Source: an uncultured Pelagibacteraceae bacterium (GTDB lineage Bacteria; Pseudomonadota; Alphaproteobacteria; Pelagibacterales; Pelagibacteraceae). Taken from it: a stretch of DNA of 64,000 nt. The notes below the pieces were generated by a model, which did not search any database, was not told where the DNA came from, and saw only the letters and a list, made by a program, of their open reading frames with translations. Positions 36,591-45,955 of this stretch are shown here, piece by piece. The DNA lies in contig CACCOB010000001.1 of assembly GCA_902547535.1 (NCBI GenBank), forward strand, positions 62,001-126,000. Direction: 5' to 3'. Every line of letters begins with the position of its first letter. Within the stretch, counting starts at the first letter, position 1. The translations under genes were made by a program, and so were the position numbers.

Positions 36591-37406
36591 ATGAGTAAAA
36601 ATTTAGAGGAAATGGGCTTAAAATCAATTGTAAGTCAGTATGATTTATTTTTCATCGATATTTGGGGAGTAATTCATAATGGAATAAAGCTTTACGAAAA
36701 TGCAGTAAAAGTTTTAAAAGAATTATCAAAAAATAATAAAAAATTTATTTTACTTACAAATGCTCCAAGACCAAATTTAACTGTAATTAATACCCTTAAA
36801 GGAATGGGTTTAAATAAGTTTTCTGAAACTGTTTTTACATCCGGAGAAGCATCTCTTAGATATATTTTAGAAAAATTTAAAAGCAAAAAATTTTTTCATT
36901 TAGGACCACCAAGAGATTTTGATTTATTCAGAAAATTTGAGAAAAATAAAGTCAACAATATAGATGACTCAGAATATATATTGTGCTCAGGACTTTTCGA
37001 GGAACATGAGAACGATTTGGAGTATTATAAAAATTTTCTATCAACGCAAATATCAAAAAAAATGATATGTACTAATCCAGATTTAATAGTTGATAGAGGA
37101 AATAAAAGAGAATACTGCGCTGGATCTATAGCTAAATCATTTGAAGAAATCGATGGAGAAGTAATATATTTTGGAAAACCTTATCCGCCAGTTTATGAAC
37201 TTGCTGCCACAGTTAAAGATAAAAAAATATTATGTATTGGTGATAATTTAAATACAGATATAAAAGGAGCTATGACTCAAAATTTTGATTCACTACTGAT
37301 CACAGGTGGTATACATAAACAAGAAATTTTAAATTTTTCTATTGAAAATGTACTAAAAAATTATGATGCAAAAATTAATTATTTTCAGAGTGAATTAAAA
37401 TGGTGA
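36591..37406 (+). CDS. HAD-superfamily hydrolase, TIGR01459 type
   Basis: A 271-residue HAD phosphatase of the NagD-like subgroup. The first motif is FFIDIWGVIHNG (residues 20-31) with nucleophile Asp23; the Trp in place of the second Asp is usual in this subgroup. The second motif is FILLTNAPRP and the acidic motif is ILCIGDNLNTDIKGA. The physiological substrate is unknown. It overlaps ribF by 7 nt and begins a run of co-directional genes (ribF, ileS, lspA, bamF-like, pgi). Confidence 0.85.
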   Translation: MSKNLEEMGLKSIVSQYDLFFIDIWGVIHNGIKLYENAVKVLKELSKNNKKFILLTNAPRPNLTVINTLKGMGLNKFSETVFTSGEASLRYILEKFKSKKFFHLGPPRDFDLFRKFEKNKVNNIDDSEYILCSGLFEEHENDLEYYKNFLSTQISKKMICTNPDLIVDRGNKREYCAGSIAKSFEEIDGEVIYFGKPYPPVYELAATVKDKKILCIGDNLNTDIKGAMTQNFDSLLITGGIHKQEILNFSIENVLKNYDAKINYFQSELKW

Positions 37407-38332
37407 AACAGTCTAAGATTTTTAATAATTTTAATATTTCACAAAAATTTAAAAATTCTATTATCTTGATTGGAAACTTTGATGGTTTGCATTCTGGACA
37501 CCAAAAGTTATTTCAATTGGCAAAAAAATATAAAACTAAATATAAATCTAAGATAGGAGTTGTCACTTTTGATCCAATTCCTAAAATGTTTTTTAATAGT
37601 AAAATAAAAAATTATAGAATATCAAATTTTAATCAAAAAGTTGCCTATTTACAAAAATTTGGAGTTGATTTTATAATTAATAAAAATTTTGACAAAAAAT
37701 TTTCAAAAATTAATTGTATAGATTTTATTAAGAATATTTTATCAAAAAAATTAAACTCAAAATTTATATTTGTTAGTAACAACTTTAGATTTGGTAACAA
37801 AAGAGAGGGTGATGTTTTGTTACTTAAAAAATATGAAAATATTTTTGGTTACACTTTAGTTAAACCAACACCTTTAAAGAAAAATAAAAAAATTATTTCA
37901 TCTACAATAATTAGAAAGTTGCTTGAAAAAGGGCATCTATCTAAAGCAAATAATTTTCTAAAAAGAAATTGGACGATTGAGGGTACAGTTCAAAAGGGTA
38001 GAATGATGGGGCAAAAAATTGGTTTTCCAACATGCAATATAGACATTGAAAACTACGTCATAGCAAAACCAGGAGTTTATGCGGTAAGAGTTAGAATTAA
38101 CGATAATAAAAAAGTCTTTAGGGGTATTGCAAACTTAGGATATAGGCCAACTTTTAATCAAAAAAAAATACTTTTAGAGGTAAATATTTTTAATTTTTCA
38201 AGAAATCTCTATAATAAAAAGTTGTCTGTAGAATTTTTAAAATTTATTAGAGGAGAGAAAAAATTCAAAGGTATCAGTGAGTTAAAAAATCAAATTAAAA
38301 AAGATATTTTGAAAGCTAAAAAAACTTCATGA
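37400..38332 (+). CDS. ribF: Bifunctional riboflavin kinase/FAD synthetase
   Basis: A 310-residue enzyme that makes FMN and then FAD. The N-terminal adenylyltransferase domain has GNFDGLHSGHQ (25-35) and ISSTIIRKLLEKG. The C-terminal flavokinase domain has VQKGRMMGQKIGFPTCNI (about 199-216) and GIANLGYRPTF. The length is normal. It overlaps the HAD gene by 7 nt and ileS by 4 nt, the usual ribF-ileS-lspA order in proteobacteria. Confidence 0.96.
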   Translation: MVKQSKIFNNFNISQKFKNSIILIGNFDGLHSGHQKLFQLAKKYKTKYKSKIGVVTFDPIPKMFFNSKIKNYRISNFNQKVAYLQKFGVDFIINKNFDKKFSKINCIDFIKNILSKKLNSKFIFVSNNFRFGNKREGDVLLLKKYENIFGYTLVKPTPLKKNKKIISSTIIRKLLEKGHLSKANNFLKRNWTIEGTVQKGRMMGQKIGFPTCNIDIENYVIAKPGVYAVRVRINDNKKVFRGIANLGYRPTFNQKKILLEVNIFNFSRNLYNKKLSVEFLKFIRGEKKFKGISELKNQIKKDILKAKKTS

Positions 38333-41070
38333 GTAAAGAACATTTAAATTTACCTAAAACTGCTTTTTCTATGAAGGCAAACCTGCCTAATAAAGAGCCT
38401 GAGTTCTTAAGATTTTGGGAAAAGATAAACTTATATAAAAAATTGAGATCACAAAGCAAAGGTAAAGAAAAATTTGTCTTACATGATGGTCCACCTTATG
38501 CGAATGGAAATATTCATATGGGTACAGCTTTAAATAAAATTTTAAAAGATATTATAATTAAATTTCATCAAATGGATGGTAAGGACTCAGTTTATGTTCC
38601 AGGTTGGGATTGTCATGGTTTACCAATTGAGTGGAAAATTGAGGAGCAATATAAAAAAAATAAAAAAAATAAAAACGATGTACCTGTAATAGAGTTTAGA
38701 AAAGAGTGTAGAGACTTTGCAAGCAAATGGATTGAAATCCATAAAGATCAATTTAAAAGGCTTGGAGTCATTGGAGACTGGGAAAACTATTATTCTACAA
38801 TGAGTTTTGATGCTGAGGCACAAATTGTTAGAGAGCTTGGTAAATTTTTAAAAGAAGGAAGTTTATTTAAAGGGTATAAGCCTGTTTTATGGTCAACGGT
38901 CGAAAAAACTGCCTTGGCTGACGCAGAAGTTGAATATCAAGATCATATATCAGATACTATTTATGCAGCTTTTTTAGTTAAAAGTTCAAATATAAAAGAG
39001 ATTATTGGATCTAATATTATAATTTGGACTACAACCCCATGGACAATACCTGCAAATAAAGCTTTAGCTTACAATCAAAGTTTAGATTATGTTTTATGTG
39101 AGATAAACAACAAAGATAAGTTAAATAATGAAAAAATAATAATCGCTAAAGGACTATTAGACTCTGTTTCACAAGAGACAGAATGTAAAATAAATATACT
39201 TTCTGAATTTAAAGGAAAGGAATTCGAGGGAACTATATGCGGTCATCCATTTCACAAAATTGGATATGATTATGATGTTCCAATGCTTGAAGCAAGATTT
39301 GTTACAACAGAACAGGGAACAGGCATTGTTCATTGTGCACCTAGTCATGGACCTGATGATTTTAATTTGTGTATAAACAATGGGATTAAAGCAGTTGAAA
39401 CAGTTGATGACGATGGAAGATACACTAAACATATACCAATATTTGAAGGAACACATATTTTTAAAGCTAATACGATTGTCATAGAGAAGCTAAAGGAAAC
39501 AAAAACCCTGTTATCCAACGGAAAACTTACTCATTCATATCCACATTCTTGGAGATCTAAAGCTCCATTAGTTCACAGAGCAACACCTCAATGGTTTATT
39601 TCAATGGAAAGTCACAAATTAAGAGATAAAGCTCTTAAAGCTATAGATGATACAATTTTTTACCCCTCAAAAGGTAAAGAAAGAATTAAATCAATGATTG
39701 AGACTAGGCCAGATTGGTGTGTATCTAGACAGAGGGTATGGGGTGTTCCTTTACCAATATTTGTTTCAAAAAAAAATGGAGAGATTTTGATAGATGATGA
39801 AGTTTTTGAAAATATCGCAGAAATTTATGAAAAAGAGGGTTCCGATTGTTGGTTTGAAGAAAATTTTCAGAGACTTCTTGGGGATAAATATAAAGCAGAG
39901 GATTTTACTAAATCATCAGACATAGTAGAAGTGTGGTTTGATAGTGGCTCAACACATTCTTTTGTATTAGAAAAAAGAGAAGACTTAAAATGGCCTGCAT
40001 CAATGTATTTAGAGGGCTCAGACCAACATAGAGGATGGTTTCATTCTTCTTTACTTGAGTCATGTGGAACTAGAGGCAGAGCACCCTTTGAAAGTATTCT
40101 ATCACATGGATTTGTTGTTGATGGTAAAGGGCTTAAAATGTCTAAATCAACAGGGAATGTTATTGCCCCTGAAGATATTTTAAAAAAATATGGTGCTGAT
40201 ATACTTAGAATCTGGGTCGCATCATCAAATTATGCTGAGGATTTAAGAATAGATTATTCAATTTTAGATCAACATTCTGAATCTTATAGAAAAATAAGAA
40301 ATACTTTCAGATATCTCCTAGGAAATATGCAAGATGATTATACGAAAATAGAATTTGAAAAAATTGACTTAAATGATTTGCCTGAACTCGAAAAATACAT
40401 GCTTCACAGATTATTTATGATTAATAAAAGTTTTAATGAATATTTTAAGTCCTACAATTTTCACAATCTGTACAAAGAATTACTTAATTTCTGTACTGTA
40501 GAATTGTCAGCATTCTATTTTGATATAAGAAAAGATCTTCTTTATTGTGATCCTAAAGATTCAAAAAAAAGATCAGATTGTATTTTAATATTAAAAGTAA
40601 TTTTAGAATGTTTATTAAAATGGTTTGCGCCTATATTATCATTCACTACTGAAGAAATTTATCATCTAATTTCTAAAGAAGATAAAGAGGGTAGCATTCA
40701 TTTACAGAAATTTGTTAAAATTCCTAATCAATGGAAAGATGATGAATTAAATAATAAGTGGCAAAAGATTAAATTGATAAGAGATGAAGCAAATATTAGC
40801 ATAGAAAGCAAAAGAGCCGAAAAAATTATAGGTTCAAGTTTGGAGGCAAATATTGAAATCAAAATCAAAAATCAAGATATGTTCAATATAGCACAGAACC
40901 AAGATTTCTCAGAAATTTGTATAACTTCTTCAGCTTCAATTTCAAATGACAACAATTTAGAAAAAGAAATTGAGGTTATTAGTTCAAAAGCTATCGGAAA
41001 TAAGTGTCCTGTTTGTTGGAAAATTAGTAAGAAAATATGTGAGAAACATGGACATCTCAGTGTTCAATGA
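38329..41070 (+). CDS. ileS: Isoleucyl-tRNA synthetase
   Basis: A 913-residue class I synthetase. The HIGH motif is HMGT (63-66) after PPYANGNI; KMSKS lies at 603-607. The editing domain has the conserved WTTTPWTIPANKA. The C-terminal zinc site is a variant: CPVC followed by CEKH, that is CxxC...CxxH instead of the usual CxxC...CxxC, in a short tail. Charging of tRNA-Ile is certain from the motifs. It overlaps ribF and lspA by 4 nt each. Confidence 0.98.
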   Translation: MSKEHLNLPKTAFSMKANLPNKEPEFLRFWEKINLYKKLRSQSKGKEKFVLHDGPPYANGNIHMGTALNKILKDIIIKFHQMDGKDSVYVPGWDCHGLPIEWKIEEQYKKNKKNKNDVPVIEFRKECRDFASKWIEIHKDQFKRLGVIGDWENYYSTMSFDAEAQIVRELGKFLKEGSLFKGYKPVLWSTVEKTALADAEVEYQDHISDTIYAAFLVKSSNIKEIIGSNIIIWTTTPWTIPANKALAYNQSLDYVLCEINNKDKLNNEKIIIAKGLLDSVSQETECKINILSEFKGKEFEGTICGHPFHKIGYDYDVPMLEARFVTTEQGTGIVHCAPSHGPDDFNLCINNGIKAVETVDDDGRYTKHIPIFEGTHIFKANTIVIEKLKETKTLLSNGKLTHSYPHSWRSKAPLVHRATPQWFISMESHKLRDKALKAIDDTIFYPSKGKERIKSMIETRPDWCVSRQRVWGVPLPIFVSKKNGEILIDDEVFENIAEIYEKEGSDCWFEENFQRLLGDKYKAEDFTKSSDIVEVWFDSGSTHSFVLEKREDLKWPASMYLEGSDQHRGWFHSSLLESCGTRGRAPFESILSHGFVVDGKGLKMSKSTGNVIAPEDILKKYGADILRIWVASSNYAEDLRIDYSILDQHSESYRKIRNTFRYLLGNMQDDYTKIEFEKIDLNDLPELEKYMLHRLFMINKSFNEYFKSYNFHNLYKELLNFCTVELSAFYFDIRKDLLYCDPKDSKKRSDCILILKVILECLLKWFAPILSFTTEEIYHLISKEDKEGSIHLQKFVKIPNQWKDDELNNKWQKIKLIRDEANISIESKRAEKIIGSSLEANIEIKIKNQDMFNIAQNQDFSEICITSSASISNDNNLEKEIEVISSKAIGNKCPVCWKISKKICEKHGHLSVQ

Positions 41071-41558
41071 AAAGTGAAAATATAAAAAAAATAGTAATAA
41101 GTATTTTCATTTTATTATCCATTTTCTTATTAGACAGAATATCAAAAATATTTATTCTAAATATATTAGAGGAAACTGGACAAGTAGATATTTACATAAA
41201 CTCATTTTTAAATTTTTATTTGGTTTGGAATAAAGGAATTGGTTTTGGATTATTATCCTCAGATCAAGATCATTTCTATAATGTAGTTACTACTTTAATT
41301 ATTATGATTAATTTTGTGATAATTTATCTATTATTTAAGGAAAAAGGACTAAAGTATTATTTTTTAATTATTATTTTAGGAGGATCGTTAGGTAATCTAT
41401 TTGATAGGATATATTATAGAGCTGTCCCAGACTTTTTTGACTTAAATTATAATGGATATCATTGGTTTATTTTCAACGTGGCCGATATATTTATAACAAT
41501 TGGAATTATTTTACTTATTCTGGCCGAATTAATAAGTTATAAAAAAGTAAATGAATAA
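41067..41558 (+). CDS. lspA: Lipoprotein signal peptidase (signal peptidase II)
   Basis: A 163-residue four-TM aspartic protease that removes signal peptides from prolipoproteins. LDRISKIFIL, NFYLVWNKGIGFGLL, GGSLGNLFDRI and the catalytic aspartates in GNLFDR and FNVADIFITIG are all present. It serves the lipoproteins encoded nearby (for example 41551, 2593, 16131). It overlaps ileS by 4 nt and the next gene by 8 nt. Confidence 0.96.
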   Translation: MKSENIKKIVISIFILLSIFLLDRISKIFILNILEETGQVDIYINSFLNFYLVWNKGIGFGLLSSDQDHFYNVVTTLIIMINFVIIYLLFKEKGLKYYFLIIILGGSLGNLFDRIYYRAVPDFFDLNYNGYHWFIFNVADIFITIGIILLILAELISYKKVNE

Positions 41559-41877
41559 ATTCTTTAAAATTTCTAAGTTATTATTCCTCTTATTGTTTTT
41601 ATACTCATGTGGTTCAGTTGGAGAAGCTTTACAAGGAAAAAAAAGATCTGATCAAGGAGACGAGTTTTTAATAGATAAAAAAAATCCGTTAGCCATGCCT
41701 CCAGATTTTGATAAATTACCAAAACCAGGCGAGGCAAATGCAAAATCTACCAAAGATATTGAAAGTGATCAATCAAACATAAAAAATTTACTTATGAAGA
41801 GTGATATTGAGGAAGATTCTTCATCTTCAGAACAGTCTACATCTATTGAAAGTTCAATATTAAAAAAAATTAAGTAA
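41551..41877 (+). CDS. DUF3035/BamF-like lipoprotein
   Basis: A 108-residue predicted lipoprotein: signal sequence about 1-20 with lipobox LYSC (Cys20), then a mostly disordered mature part. It carries FLIDKKNPLAMPPDFDKLPKPG, the conserved motif of DUF3035. In Caulobacter a DUF3035 lipoprotein is part of the outer-membrane BAM complex and was named BamF. The acidic, Ser-rich C-terminus lacks further structure. It overlaps lspA, the protease that would mature it, by 8 nt. Confidence 0.82.
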   Translation: MNKFFKISKLLFLLLFLYSCGSVGEALQGKKRSDQGDEFLIDKKNPLAMPPDFDKLPKPGEANAKSTKDIESDQSNIKNLLMKSDIEEDSSSSEQSTSIESSILKKIK

Positions 41878-41881
41878 GTAA

Positions 41882-43051
41882 ATGTTTTCAAAAAATATTA
41901 TTTTTAAAAATTTTCAACAAAAAAAAAATATAAAAGTAAAAAAAAAAATAAATAATATTTTAAAAAAAGAATTAATTAAAAGTAACTTACTATTAAATTC
42001 GTTTAATAAAGATTATAAATATGGCTATAAAAAAAAATTTTTAAATAAATATAAAGACTTTGCCACTATCAATCTAATTGGCATGGGTGGTTCTATTTTA
42101 GGTACAGAGGCAATATATGATTTCTTAAAGCTTAAGATTAAAAAAAAAATAAATTTTTATAATGATCTTGATGGGAATATTAATTTTAAAAATAAGAGAA
42201 AAACTTTAAATTTAATAGTATCGAAATCCGGGAACACACTTGAAACCATATCAAACTTTAATGTAATTCTTAATTCTCAAAAAAAAAATAAAAATATAGT
42301 AATTACAGAGAAAAAATCTAGTTTTCTCACTAAATTGGGAAATAAATTAAAGGCAGATATCATCGAACATAAAAATTATATTGGAGGAAGATATTCAGTT
42401 CTATCTGAAGTTGGGATGTTGCCAGCACAATTGCTGGGACTAAATGAGAGAAAATTTAAAAGGCTCAATTACTTAATAAAAAATAAATATTTTCTAAATC
42501 AATTGATTTATAATGTTAATTTCATATTTAACTGTGTTTCAAAAGGAAAAAAAAATTCAGTAATTCTTAACTATGATGAAAGTTCTAATAATTTATTTAA
42601 ATGGTACCAACAACTTACAGCAGAAAGTTTAGGCAAAGATAATAAAGGTATTTTTCCTATTATTTCATCTATGCCTAAGGATAATCATAGCTTACTTCAA
42701 CTTTATTTAGATGGACCAAAAAATAATTTTTTTACATTTTTTGGAATTTTAAATGAAAAAACAGTTAGATTATCGAATAAAAATTTATTCGATAAATTTT
42801 CAATTTTAAAAAACAAAAATTTAAATCAAATCATCAAAGCACAAAGACAAGCAACTCAAACAGTTTTTAAAAGAAATAAAATACCTTTTAGAAGTTTTGA
42901 AATTTTGAGTAAAAATGAGGAAACAGTTGGAGAATTATTTACTTTTTTTGTTCTAGAGACAATTTTGTTGGGAAGACTAATGAAAGTCAATCCCTTTGAT
43001 CAACCTTCTGTTGAGTTAATTAAAACTGAAACATCAAAATTACTTATTTAA
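41882..43051 (+). CDS. pgi: Glucose-6-phosphate isomerase (compact form)
   Basis: A 389-residue enzyme, short compared with the usual 430-550. Conserved PGI blocks remain: LIGMGGSILGTEAIYDFL, IVSKSGNTLETISNF, GGRYSVLSEVGMLP, MPKDNHSLLQLYLDGP with the catalytic His, and FDQPSVELIKTET near the C-terminus with the catalytic Lys. So it should interconvert glucose-6-phosphate and fructose-6-phosphate. The N-terminal 45 residues are Lys/Asn-rich and poorly conserved. It is the last gene of the run from 36591 and converges with rsmD. Confidence 0.9.
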   Translation: MFSKNIIFKNFQQKKNIKVKKKINNILKKELIKSNLLLNSFNKDYKYGYKKKFLNKYKDFATINLIGMGGSILGTEAIYDFLKLKIKKKINFYNDLDGNINFKNKRKTLNLIVSKSGNTLETISNFNVILNSQKKNKNIVITEKKSSFLTKLGNKLKADIIEHKNYIGGRYSVLSEVGMLPAQLLGLNERKFKRLNYLIKNKYFLNQLIYNVNFIFNCVSKGKKNSVILNYDESSNNLFKWYQQLTAESLGKDNKGIFPIISSMPKDNHSLLQLYLDGPKNNFFTFFGILNEKTVRLSNKNLFDKFSILKNKNLNQIIKAQRQATQTVFKRNKIPFRSFEILSKNEETVGELFTFFVLETILLGRLMKVNPFDQPSVELIKTETSKLLI

Positions 43052-43611
43052 ATTAATTTACCAAATAAAATTTTAGATAAACCGTAATTCTTTTCATCCA
43101 AAACATTTAAAAAACTAGAAAAATTATCCACCGATTTTTTATTTCGATGTATAATTATTATTGTATTAATATCAGCAATCTTTAATGTTTTTATTTGATT
43201 TATTAAAATATTTATTTCTTTGTCCTTAAAAGGTGGATCTAGAAAAATTACATCAAAAATTTTATTGTTTAAATTTGAATCTTTTAAATTATATGCATTA
43301 CTCTCATATACTTTAGTTTTGCTCTCTAATTTTAAATTAAATATATTATTTTTTAAAACTTTTATCGAATTTGAATAATTCTCAAAGAAAATTACCTCTT
43401 TAGCTCCTCTTGATAAACATTCAATCCCAAATGAACCAGTACCTGAAAACAAATCTAATACTTTAGAGTTACTTATATTTTTAGAAACTTTACTTGAATG
43501 ATCTAAAATATTGAAAATTGATTCTCTCACCATATCTCTTAACGGTCTGGTAGATTTATCCAGAGGAATTAATAATTTTTTCCCTTTAAGACTTCCTCCA
43601 ATGACTCTCAT
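43048..43611 (-). CDS. rsmD: 16S rRNA (guanine(966)-N(2))-methyltransferase
   Basis: A 187-residue methyltransferase. RVIGGSLKGKKLLIP at the start, the DMVRESIFNIL block, SAM motif VLDLFSGTGSFGIECLSRGA and catalytic motif FLDPPF are characteristic of RsmD. It methylates G966 of 16S rRNA. It overlaps purD upstream by 4 nt, so the two are coupled. Confidence 0.94.
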   Translation of the reverse strand: MRVIGGSLKGKKLLIPLDKSTRPLRDMVRESIFNILDHSSKVSKNISNSKVLDLFSGTGSFGIECLSRGAKEVIFFENYSNSIKVLKNNIFNLKLESKTKVYESNAYNLKDSNLNNKIFDVIFLDPPFKDKEINILINQIKTLKIADINTIIIIHRNKKSVDNFSSFLNVLDEKNYGLSKILFGKLI

Positions 43612-44873
43612 TTATCTATAATTTTATATCCAATATCTCTACGATAAAAACCGTTGCCCCAATTAAGATTTTCGATTTCTTTGACTACTTTGTCTCTTGA
43701 GGACTTTAAATTATCGGAGGTACTAACAAAATTTAGCACTCTACCTCCATTAGCATAAATTTTGCTATCCTTTTTTTCTGTACCTGCATGGTAAATAAAA
43801 AATGAATCATTATTCTTTATTTTTTCGATGTTTGGTATCTCTATATTTTTTTTATAATTATCTGGATATCCATTCGAGCAAAGTACTACACACATACTTT
43901 TTTTTTCTTTCCATAGAATGTTTTGTTTTTCTAAAGTTTCGTCACAACAAGATAAAATTAAATCTAATAAATCAGTAGCCAAAAGTGGTAAAATTGTTTG
44001 ACATTCAGGGTCTCCCATTCTAACGTTATACTCAATAAGATAGGGATTATTATTTTTAATCATAAGACCAACATATAAAAATCCTCTATAGTTTTCTCCC
44101 ATATCTTTAATAGCCTCAAAAGTAGGATTAACAATTTCTGTAATTATTTTTTTATCTAGGTCTGCATTTATAAGTCCAGAAGGCGAATATGCTCCCATTC
44201 CTCCTGTATTTTTTCCTTTATCACCCTCGCCAACCCTCTTATGATCTTGAGCAGTATTAAATCTTTTATATGTTTTTCCGTCAGAAAGAACGAAATAACT
44301 CATTTCATCTCCTTGCAAAAATTCTTCAATAAGAACTTGTTTAGCTAAACCAAATTTTCCATTAAATATTTCTTGCACTGCTCTATTTGAACTTTCTAAA
44401 TCCTCACAAATATAAACACCTTTGCCTGCGGCTAATCCATCTGCTTTAACCACTATAGGCATATTTGCATTTTTTAAATATGAATAAGCTTCTGTATCAG
44501 TTTTAAATACACCAAATTTTGCAGTAGGAATATTGTATCTTTCACATATTTTCTTGGTAAATATTTTTGATCCCTCTAATTGTGAAACTTTTTTGTTTGG
44601 ACCAAAAACTTTTACGTTTTGTTTGGAGAGAAAATCAACAACACCATCAACTAGAGGTTTTTCTGGTCCTATAATTACTAAATCAATATTATTTTTTTTT
44701 ATAAATTGCAATAAACTTTCAAAATTATAAAAATCTAGTTCTACATTTTCTGCTATTGAATCAGTGCCGGCATTACCTGGTATACAATATAATTTTTCAA
44801 GTTTAGAGGATTTTGAGATTTTACTTGCTATTGCATGTTCTCTGCCCCCATTTCCAAGAATTGCAATTTTCAT
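43608..44873 (-). CDS. purD: Phosphoribosylamine-glycine ligase (GAR synthetase)
   Basis: A 421-residue ATP-grasp enzyme for the second step of purine synthesis. It starts MKIAILGNGGREHAIA; IIGPEKPLVDGVVD, KADGLAAGKGVYIC, GGMGAYSP and EYNVRMGDPECQ are diagnostic. The length is normal. It is followed by rsmD with a 4-nt overlap, and diverges from a DUF2093 gene 26 nt away. Confidence 0.97.
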   Translation of the reverse strand: MKIAILGNGGREHAIASKISKSSKLEKLYCIPGNAGTDSIAENVELDFYNFESLLQFIKKNNIDLVIIGPEKPLVDGVVDFLSKQNVKVFGPNKKVSQLEGSKIFTKKICERYNIPTAKFGVFKTDTEAYSYLKNANMPIVVKADGLAAGKGVYICEDLESSNRAVQEIFNGKFGLAKQVLIEEFLQGDEMSYFVLSDGKTYKRFNTAQDHKRVGEGDKGKNTGGMGAYSPSGLINADLDKKIITEIVNPTFEAIKDMGENYRGFLYVGLMIKNNNPYLIEYNVRMGDPECQTILPLLATDLLDLILSCCDETLEKQNILWKEKKSMCVVLCSNGYPDNYKKNIEIPNIEKIKNNDSFFIYHAGTEKKDSKIYANGGRVLNFVSTSDNLKSSRDKVVKEIENLNWGNGFYRRDIGYKIIDK

Positions 44874-44899
44874 ATATTTAAATATATATCCTATAAATC

Positions 44900-45091
44900 A
44901 TGAACAAGTTAGCAAAATTAAAATATCTACCAAATAATTTTGATATTATAGAAGAAGGTGACCATGTTATTTGTGCAGTTTCAGGAAAGAAAATTTCGCT
45001 AGAGAACTTGAATTATTGGAATGTTGATGAGCAAGAGGCTTACTTTTCTTATGTTGAAGCTTCAATAAAAAAAGAAAAAGATAATAAATAA
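44900..45091 (+). CDS. DUF2093 family small protein
   Basis: A 63-residue soluble protein. LKYLPNNFDIIEEGDHVICAV and GKKISLENLNYWNVDEQEAY are the conserved DUF2093 blocks, a family restricted mainly to alphaproteobacteria and without a known function. The single Cys25 is in VICAVSG. It sits alone between purD and the lipid A block and ends 3 nt before the convergent acyltransferase stop. Confidence 0.86.
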   Translation: MNKLAKLKYLPNNFDIIEEGDHVICAVSGKKISLENLNYWNVDEQEAYFSYVEASIKKEKDNK

Positions 45092-45094
45092 TTA

Positions 45095-45955
45095 TTATTT
45101 TTTCCACCTATTGTGTGTCCAAATCCATTGATCAGGATTCTTTAGTATCATTTTCTCTAAGATCGTATTTAAATGTTCAGAAATTTCTTCTTGAGACTTT
45201 TCTGAATTAATTACTATTGGTTGAGATACATACATTTTAAAGTTATATTTCTCTAATCTTTCAATATAAATTGGAACTAAATCGCATTCATATTTTTTTA
45301 TAATTTGAGCTGGTATTGTGGTGGTAGATGCTAAGCTTCCAAAGAAATCAATTTTTATACCTTCCGTAACTCTTTGATCAATCATTAAGGCTATTGAGTT
45401 ACCTTTTTTTAAATTTTCTAAAATTTGTCTAGTGCCTGATCTTCCTTTCCTAATTTGATTTTTGCAAATATAGTTGGTTCGTATCTCTTCCATTGTTTTA
45501 TTTAAAAAAATATTATTAAGCGGTCTATATATTGCAGCTAAATTTATTCCATACTTCTCAATTTGCATGGCCATGAGTTCAAAATTGTTAAAATGTCCTG
45601 AGATAAAAACAACTGGTTTATTGTTATTTTTAATTTTATCTAAATTTTTAATGCCATCTATTCTAATAAAATGCTCTAACTTGTTATTTCTAAAATCCTT
45701 TAAAAATGGATATTCTGCTAAAATCCTTCCGTAGTTTCCCAAAATATTATTTACAAATTGGTTTTCAGAAATATTTATTGCAATTTTAGACTTATGCAAA
45801 TTTTCAATTATTGACCTTTTTTTTCTAAAAAAATTTCCAAAATTTTTGCCAATGAAAAACCCTAAATTAGATGCTGATTTATATCCTATAACTTTACAAA
45901 TAATAAATAAAAATTTTACTAATATAAATTCAATAAAATATATTATTTTTCTCAT
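45095..45955 (-). CDS. Lipid A acyltransferase (LpxL/HtrB-like)
   Basis: A 286-residue membrane-associated acyltransferase with an N-terminal TM (about 5-22). The catalytic HxxxxE motif is in SGHFNNFELMA, followed by IYRPLNNIFLNKTMEEIR, GRSGTRQILENLKKG and ALMIDQRV, all typical of LpxL/HtrB. It adds a secondary acyl chain to Kdo2-lipid A. It lies at the end of a lipid A transcript (msbA, waaA, lpxK, this gene) and overlaps lpxK by 4 nt. Which acyl position it serves is not determinable. Confidence 0.88.
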   Translation of the reverse strand: MRKIIYFIEFILVKFLFIICKVIGYKSASNLGFFIGKNFGNFFRKKRSIIENLHKSKIAINISENQFVNNILGNYGRILAEYPFLKDFRNNKLEHFIRIDGIKNLDKIKNNNKPVVFISGHFNNFELMAMQIEKYGINLAAIYRPLNNIFLNKTMEEIRTNYICKNQIRKGRSGTRQILENLKKGNSIALMIDQRVTEGIKIDFFGSLASTTTIPAQIIKKYECDLVPIYIERLEKYNFKMYVSQPIVINSEKSQEEISEHLNTILEKMILKNPDQWIWTHNRWKK

